A DNA stretch of 64,000 nt from Cupriavidus necator (GTDB lineage Bacteria; Pseudomonadota; Gammaproteobacteria; Burkholderiales; Burkholderiaceae). Positions within the stretch are counted from its first letter, which is position 1; every line of letters starts with the position of its first letter. Made by a program: the position numbers and the translations under genes. This document shows, one piece after another, positions 59,212 to 64,000 of this stretch. Below the pieces are notes generated by a model that saw nothing but the letters and a program-made list of their open reading frames with translations, ran no database searches and had not been told where the DNA came from. Where the stretch lies: positions 62,001 through 126,000 of the forward strand of contig NZ_SROX01000009.1 in assembly GCF_013141915.1 (NCBI RefSeq), written 5' to 3'.

Positions 59212-60069
59212 ATGCAGAAACCGCTGATTTCCGTCACCGCACTGCAGTCTCTGCTGGCCGGGCCCCGCCGCGGCGTCGTCATCGACTGCGGCTTCGACCT
59301 GGCCGACCCGGCCGCCGGCCGCGAGGCGTACCGCACCGGCCACCTGCCCGGCGCCTTCTACCTGCACCTGGACAACGAGTTGTCCGGTCCCCGCACCGGT
59401 CGCAACGGCCGCCATCCGCTGCCGGATGCCGACGACCTGGTCGCGCGCCTGCAGGCGCTTGGCATCGACGACGACACCCCCGTAGTCGCCTATGACGCCC
59501 AGGGCGGCATGTTCGCCGCGCGGCTGTGGTGGCTGCTGCGCTGGATCGGCCACGACGCCGTGGCGGTGCTCGATGGCGGCAAGGATGCCTGGGTCAAGGC
59601 CGGCCTGCCACTGGAGCACGATGCAGCCGAAGAGCCGGAATTCCCGGGCAAGATCCGCCGCGGCAAGTCGCTGGTGCCGACCGTCGATGCGGATGCGCTG
59701 GTCGCCAATCTCGACAGCGGCCGGCTGCTGGTGGTGGATGCGCGCGCGGCCGACCGCTTCCGCGGCGAGAACGAGACGCTGGACCCGGTCGGCGGCCATA
59801 TCCCGGGCGCGGTCAACCGGTTCTTCAAGGACAACCTGGAGGCGGATGGCCGCTTCAAGCCGGCCGGGACGCTGCGCGCCGAATTCGGGGCCATACTGGG
59901 CACGCACGCCGCCGGGCAAGCGGTGATGCAGTGCGGCTCGGGCGTGACGGCCTGCCACAACCTGCTGGCGCTGGAAGTCGCCGGTCTGGGCGGCGCGGCG
60001 CTGTATCCGGGATCGTGGAGCGAGTGGTGCGCCGATCCGGCACGGCCGGTGGCCACCGGCGCGGCCTGA
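59212..60069 (+). CDS. Rhodanese-type sulfurtransferase
   Basis: The product is 285 residues with two rhodanese domains. The first (about 5-130) is inactive-like; the second (about 155-280) has the active-site loop MQCGSGVTACHN with catalytic Cys. 3-mercaptopyruvate or thiosulfate sulfurtransferase (SseA-like). CGSGVTA favours mercaptopyruvate. Confidence 0.93.
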   Translation: MQKPLISVTALQSLLAGPRRGVVIDCGFDLADPAAGREAYRTGHLPGAFYLHLDNELSGPRTGRNGRHPLPDADDLVARLQALGIDDDTPVVAYDAQGGMFAARLWWLLRWIGHDAVAVLDGGKDAWVKAGLPLEHDAAEEPEFPGKIRRGKSLVPTVDADALVANLDSGRLLVVDARAADRFRGENETLDPVGGHIPGAVNRFFKDNLEADGRFKPAGTLRAEFGAILGTHAAGQAVMQCGSGVTACHNLLALEVAGLGGAALYPGSWSEWCADPARPVATGAA

Positions 60070-60074
60070 ACGGG

Positions 60075-60956
60075 CTAGTGTGACGCTGCGACGGGCGCGG
60101 CGTGGCCGTGCCCGAGGTGGCTGTGCCGTTCGTGCACGCCGTTGGTGATGAAGACGATGCCGGCGATGCCCGCGGCCACCAGCACCACCTGGATCGCCGA
60201 CTCGCGCCAGCGCGGCTTGCGCTGCATCTGCGGCATCAGGTCGCTGACGGCGATATAGATAAAGCTGCTGGCCGCGATCACCAGCACGTAGGGGATCCAC
60301 CCGCTCAGCTGGTCGAGCAGGAAGTACCCGACCACCCCGCCGGCAATCGCCGCCAGGCTCGACAGCAGGTTGAAGGCGAAGGCGCGCGCCTTGGAGAAGC
60401 CGGCGTTGAGCAGCACGATAAAGTCGCCGACCTCCTGCGGAATCTCGTGTGCCGCGATCGCCAGCGCGGTAACCACGCCGATATGCGGGTCCGCCAGGAA
60501 CGCCGCCGCGATCACGATGCCGTCGGCAAAATTGTGGAAGGTGTCGCCGACCAGGATGGTCAGGCCACTGCGGCCCGCTTCCTCGCGGTCATGGCCATGG
60601 TGGTGGTGGTGCCCGTCGCCCTCGTGATGGTGCGAATGGCGCAGCAGCGAGAGCTTTTCCAGCAGGAAGAACCCCAGCAGCCCCGCCAGCAAGGTGCCGA
60701 ACAGCGCGCGCGGATCGGCGCCGGACTCGAACGCCTCGGGCAGCGAATGCAGCAGCGCGGTAGCCAGCAGCACGCCCACCGAGAAGCTCACCATGCGCTC
60801 GACCACGCGGGACGCCACCGTCAGCGACAGCAGCGCCGCCCCGAAGATGCTGCCCACCCCCGAGATCGTGGCGGCGAGCAGGATGTACAAAAGCGTCGAA
60901 TGGATGATGGGCTCCCGGGGTGGCGGCGCCGGGCGGCGCCGCCGTTCCGCCCGCAT
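60075..60956 (-). CDS. ZIP family metal transporter
   Basis: The product is about 293 residues counting from an ATG at 60956; an ATG at 60980 is also open. Helices carry VGDTFHNFADGIVIAAAF and AAHEIPQEVGDFIVL (metal-path His, Asp, Asn and Glu). A His-rich loop with SHHHEGDGHHHHHGH lies between. The N-terminal Arg/Pro extension before IIHSTLLYIL is odd and GGGAG lies just before an ATC-ATC, so the real start is uncertain. Likely zinc uptake. Confidence 0.85.
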   Translation of the reverse strand: MRAERRRRPAPPPREPIIHSTLLYILLAATISGVGSIFGAALLSLTVASRVVERMVSFSVGVLLATALLHSLPEAFESGADPRALFGTLLAGLLGFFLLEKLSLLRHSHHHEGDGHHHHHGHDREEAGRSGLTILVGDTFHNFADGIVIAAAFLADPHIGVVTALAIAAHEIPQEVGDFIVLLNAGFSKARAFAFNLLSSLAAIAGGVVGYFLLDQLSGWIPYVLVIAASSFIYIAVSDLMPQMQRKPRWRESAIQVVLVAAGIAGIVFITNGVHERHSHLGHGHAAPVAASH

Positions 60957-61075
60957 CGCGCCGGGCGGCAAACGCAACAATGTTGCAATAACTCAAAGGC
61001 CGCATTGTACGTATCCGCCGGGACTTTGCAATCCTGCATGGGGTGGCAGGCACCGCGAAGATGGCGCTGCCGGTC

Positions 61076-61954
61076 TCAGCCCACGCCGTGCTGTCGCAAC
61101 CAGTCCAGGCACTTCTGCCAGCCGTCCTTCGCATCGGCCTCGCGGTAGCTGGGCCGGTAGTCCGCATGGAAGGCGTGGCCAGACTCGGGATAGACGATGA
61201 AGCGCGAGCCCCTGGCGTTGGGGTTGGCCGCCGCCGCCAGCGCCGCCTTCATCTTCTCGATGTGCGCGTGGGTGATGCCGGTGTCCTTGCCGCCGTAGAG
61301 GCCCAGCACCGGCGCATGGAGCTGGGCGGCGATATCCAGCGGGTTCTTCGGCTTGAGCGGGGTCGACTCGCCCACCAGTTGCCCGTACCACGCCACGGCC
61401 GCCTTCAGCCGCTTGCTGTGCGCGGCGTAGAGCCAGACCAGGCGCCCGCCCCAGCAAAAGCCGGTGATCGCCAGCCGCGACAGGTCGCCGCCGTTGGCAC
61501 CGGCCCAGGCTGCGGCGGCATCCAGGTCGCCCATTACCTGCGCGTCGGACACCTTGTTGACGACTTCGCGCTGCAGTTCCTGGATCGAGCCGAAGCTCTG
61601 CGGATCGCCCTGGCGCGCGAACAGTTCCGGCGCGATCGCCAGGTAGCCCAGCTTGGCTAAGCGCCGGCACACGTCGGCGATATATTCGTGCACGCCGAAG
61701 ATCTCGCTGACCACCAGCACCACCGGCAGGCTCTTCTTTCCTTCGGGCTGGGCACGATAGGCCGGCATGCTGAAGCCGCCCGAGGGGATGGTGACCTCGC
61801 CCGCGCTCAGGCCGGCAAAATCGGTCTTGATGGCCTGCTGCGCCATCACCGGCAGCGCGGCGGCCGCAAAGGCGGAACCCAGTGCAGTCTTGACGAAACC
61901 GCGGCGGTCGAAGGTCTGGCCGGGGACCAGGCTATCCACTTCTGGTTTGAGCAT
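61076..61954 (-). CDS. Dienelactone hydrolase family protein with Tat-type signal
   Basis: The product is 292 residues from the second ATG (GGAG 8 nt upstream). The N-terminus has a Tat motif (DRRGFVKTALGSAFAAAALP) and should be exported. Catalytic Cys lies in AITGFCWGGRLVWLYA and His in PESGHAFHADYRP. Substrate unknown; many such proteins are annotated carboxymethylenebutenolidase. Confidence 0.9.
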   Translation of the reverse strand: MLKPEVDSLVPGQTFDRRGFVKTALGSAFAAAALPVMAQQAIKTDFAGLSAGEVTIPSGGFSMPAYRAQPEGKKSLPVVLVVSEIFGVHEYIADVCRRLAKLGYLAIAPELFARQGDPQSFGSIQELQREVVNKVSDAQVMGDLDAAAAWAGANGGDLSRLAITGFCWGGRLVWLYAAHSKRLKAAVAWYGQLVGESTPLKPKNPLDIAAQLHAPVLGLYGGKDTGITHAHIEKMKAALAAAANPNARGSRFIVYPESGHAFHADYRPSYREADAKDGWQKCLDWLRQHGVG

Positions 61955-62071
61955 GCGCATGTCTCCAGGATCGTTGGTGGCTGGGCCGCCACGCGGCGCC
62001 AGCGCAGATTTTAAGCAGACATGGAGAAAACATGCGCGCCGACGCCCCGATCGGAGCGGGCGGGCGGTGCG

Positions 62072-63397
62072 TCAGTGCAGCTTGACGCGCGGACTGGTCT
62101 TGCTGCGCAGCCAGTGCGAGACGGTATCCAGCGCCATCCCTACCGCGCCGTGCAGCGCCATCACGTGCATCCGGTACAGCGAGGTGTACATGAAGCGCGC
62201 CATCAGCCCTTCGATAAACATCGAGCCGCCGATCAGCCCGCCCATCAGGCTGCCCACCGCGCTGAAGTGCCCCAGCGACACCAGCGAACCCAAGTCCTTG
62301 AAGGCGAACTGCGGCAGCGGCCGCCCCGCCAGCCGCGCGCACAGCGCCTCGTAGAGGAAGGTGGCCTGCTGGTGCGCGGCCTGCGCGCGCGGCGGCACCG
62401 CGGTCTGCTTTTCCGGCCACGGGCAGCTGGCGCAATCGCCAAAGGCGAAGATGTCCGGGTCGCCCTCGCTCTGCAGCGTGGGGCCGACCATGATCTGCCC
62501 CTGGCGGCTGACCGGCAGGCCCAGGCTGGCCAGCACCGCGGGCGCGGTGATGCCGGCGGCCCACACCGTCAGGTCCGCATCGATGGTCTTGCCGCTGGCG
62601 GTCAGCACGGCTTGCGGCGTGACCTCGGTCACGCGCTCGCTGGTAAAGACGCCGACGTCCAGCTTGCTGAGCAGCTTGGCGGTCTCGGCCGAAACCCGCT
62701 CGGACAGTGCCGGCAGGATGCGCGGGCCGGCCTCGACCACGTGGATGCGCACGTCGCGGCGCGGGTCGAGGCGATGCAGGCCATAGGCGCTGAGCACGTG
62801 CGCGGTATTGCGCAGCTCGGCCGACAGTTCCACGCCGGTGGCACCGGCGCCGATGATGGCCACGTCCACGCGCGGACGGCCGTCCTCGCCCATGCGGCCG
62901 CGCCCGTTCTGGGCGCGCACGCAGGCCGCGATCAGCCGCTTGCGGAAGCGCTCGGCCTGCGCCACGGTGTCGAGCGCGATGGCGTGCTCGGCGGCGCCCG
63001 GCACGCCAAAGAAATGCGTGACGCAGCCGATCGCCAGCACCAGCGTGTCATACGGCAGTTCGCGCGCAGGCAGCAGCTCGGCGCCGTCCTGGTCCAGGCA
63101 GGCCGATACCGCAATGGTCTTGCGGCTGCGATCGACCCCGGTCAGCTCGCCCTGCTGGAACTCGAAATGATGCCAGCGTGCCTGCGCCGCGTATTCCAGC
63201 TGGTGCGTGTTGGGATCCATGCTGCCGGCGGCCACTTCGTGCAGCAGCGGCTTCCAGATATGCGTGGGCAGGCGGTCCACCAGCACCACCTGCGCCGCGC
63301 CCTTGCGGCCAAGCTTGTCGCCCAGCCTGGTCACTAGTTCTAGCCCTCCTGCCCCTCCGCCGACGACAACGATGCGGTGCGTCCTTGTTTCTGTCAT
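62072..63397 (-). CDS. Type II NADH dehydrogenase
   Basis: The product is 441 residues. FAD motif IVVVGGGAGGLELVTRLG near the N-terminus, second Rossmann VAIIGAGATGVELSAELR, and FAFGDCA near the end of the FAD fold; the C-terminal helices probably anchor it in the membrane. Moves electrons from NADH to quinone without pumping. Confidence 0.92.
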   Translation of the reverse strand: MTETRTHRIVVVGGGAGGLELVTRLGDKLGRKGAAQVVLVDRLPTHIWKPLLHEVAAGSMDPNTHQLEYAAQARWHHFEFQQGELTGVDRSRKTIAVSACLDQDGAELLPARELPYDTLVLAIGCVTHFFGVPGAAEHAIALDTVAQAERFRKRLIAACVRAQNGRGRMGEDGRPRVDVAIIGAGATGVELSAELRNTAHVLSAYGLHRLDPRRDVRIHVVEAGPRILPALSERVSAETAKLLSKLDVGVFTSERVTEVTPQAVLTASGKTIDADLTVWAAGITAPAVLASLGLPVSRQGQIMVGPTLQSEGDPDIFAFGDCASCPWPEKQTAVPPRAQAAHQQATFLYEALCARLAGRPLPQFAFKDLGSLVSLGHFSAVGSLMGGLIGGSMFIEGLMARFMYTSLYRMHVMALHGAVGMALDTVSHWLRSKTSPRVKLH

Positions 63398-63563
63398 GGT
63401 CTACCTGATGCGTTTTTGTGAATGCTTGCCTGAGGCGTTTTCCACAGTCTGCTGCATTGCAGCATTGCTGGCAAGCGGGGCACGCCGACTCAGCAGTCGC
63501 TTCATTCGATACCACCACGCAGGGGGCAACGAGCCGGACGCGCCGGCTCGTCATGTCAAGGCT

Positions 63564-64000
63564 TCAGTGAGCCTCTTCCCAGTTCGCGCCGCTGCCGACT
63601 TCGGCCACCAGCGGCACGCGCAGCTGCGCCACCGTGCACATCAGCTCCGGCAGGCGCGCCTTGACCAGGTCCAGCTCATGCTCGGGCACTTCCAGCACCA
63701 GTTCATCGTGCACCTGCATGATCTGGCGGGTCTGCAGGGCATCGCGCTCCAGCCAGTCCTGCACCGCGATCATCGACAGCTTGATCAGGTCGGCCGCGGT
63801 GCCCTGCATCGGCGCGTTGATGGCGGCGCGCTCGGCGGCCTGGCGGCGCGGGCCGCTGCCACCGTTGATATCGGGCAACCATAGCCGCCGGCCGAACACG
63901 GTCTCGACATAGCCCTGCTCGCGCGCGGTCTGCCGGGTCTCTTCCATGTAATGGGCCACGCCCGGGTAGCGCATGAAGTAGCGGTCGATGTAGTGCCTGG
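63564..64000 (-). CDS. polA: DNA polymerase I, C-terminal part
   Basis: The last 145 residues are seen, ending GSGANWEEAH; the gene continues past the right edge. Fingers/palm motifs ETVFGRRLWLPDI, QAAERAAINAPMQGTAADL and QVHDELVLEV (catalytic Asp) identify Pol I. Confidence 0.95.
   Translation of the reverse strand, partial: RHYIDRYFMRYPGVAHYMEETRQTAREQGYVETVFGRRLWLPDINGGSGPRRQAAERAAINAPMQGTAADLIKLSMIAVQDWLERDALQTRQIMQVHDELVLEVPEHELDLVKARLPELMCTVAQLRVPLVAEVGSGANWEEAH

Overview
The window is about 64 kb of GC-rich (roughly two-thirds G+C by eye) beta-proteobacterial chromosome. Gene content and order (rpsU-yqeY-dnaG-rpoD, orn/M48 peptidase/rsgA, ispA-dxs with xseB, folE2, tsaD, thyA-folA) plus polyhydroxyalkanoate (PHA) genes suggest Burkholderiaceae, most likely Cupriavidus/Ralstonia. 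This is inferred from gene content and was not tested by any search.

Layout. (1) 1-6.8 kb is an accessory locus. Five small genes encode peptides with an exactly 26-residue double-glycine leader: one on the minus strand cut by the left edge, four in tandem on the plus strand. They bracket two DUF4399 periplasmic proteins, a SUMF1/FGE-fold protein and a membrane Ser/Thr kinase. Near-identical sigma-54 (-24/-12) promoters drive the two peptide units outward. I regard this as the strongest candidate for an undescribed system. (2) 7-31.7 kb is mostly housekeeping and metabolism: a RhlE-type helicase, ergothioneine genes egtB/egtD, a yybP-ykoY riboswitch with a TerC-family protein, thyA-folA, pmbA/yjgA/mog, an AEC transporter, orn, an M48 peptidase, rsgA, a CobD-like protein, pirin with a divergent LysR regulator, gluQ, a second DEAD-box helicase, and a Bug solute-binding protein with a CoA-transferase and a divergent IclR regulator. 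(3) 31.7-37.6 kb holds a 36-residue membrane protein, DUF1428, a small lipoprotein with a Tat-exported phospholipase C, a phasin-like protein with a PHB depolymerase, and a split tandem-HTH LuxR regulator. (4) 38-43.9 kb is a second accessory block, all on the plus strand: a glycine-zipper repeat protein, a subtilase, two membrane proteins, a GH19 lysozyme and an EEP/CdtB-like nuclease. (5) 44-64 kb is core again: a CAU tRNA, rpoD, dnaG, yqeY, rpsU, an HI0933-family flavoprotein, tsaD, folE2, dxs, ispA, xseB, a Rieske oxygenase, a DMT transporter, a rhodanese, a ZIP transporter, dienelactone hydrolase, NDH-2, and the 3' end of polA cut by the right edge.

How genes work together. In region 1 I infer RpoN-dependent production of exported peptides, with the kinase/SUMF1/DUF4399 set as sensing or envelope partners. 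The C39-peptidase ABC exporter such leaders need is not in the window. Region 4 combines protein-, wall- and nucleic-acid-attacking enzymes with membrane proteins and looks like a lytic or effector module. The rest are familiar operons with recognisable terminators.
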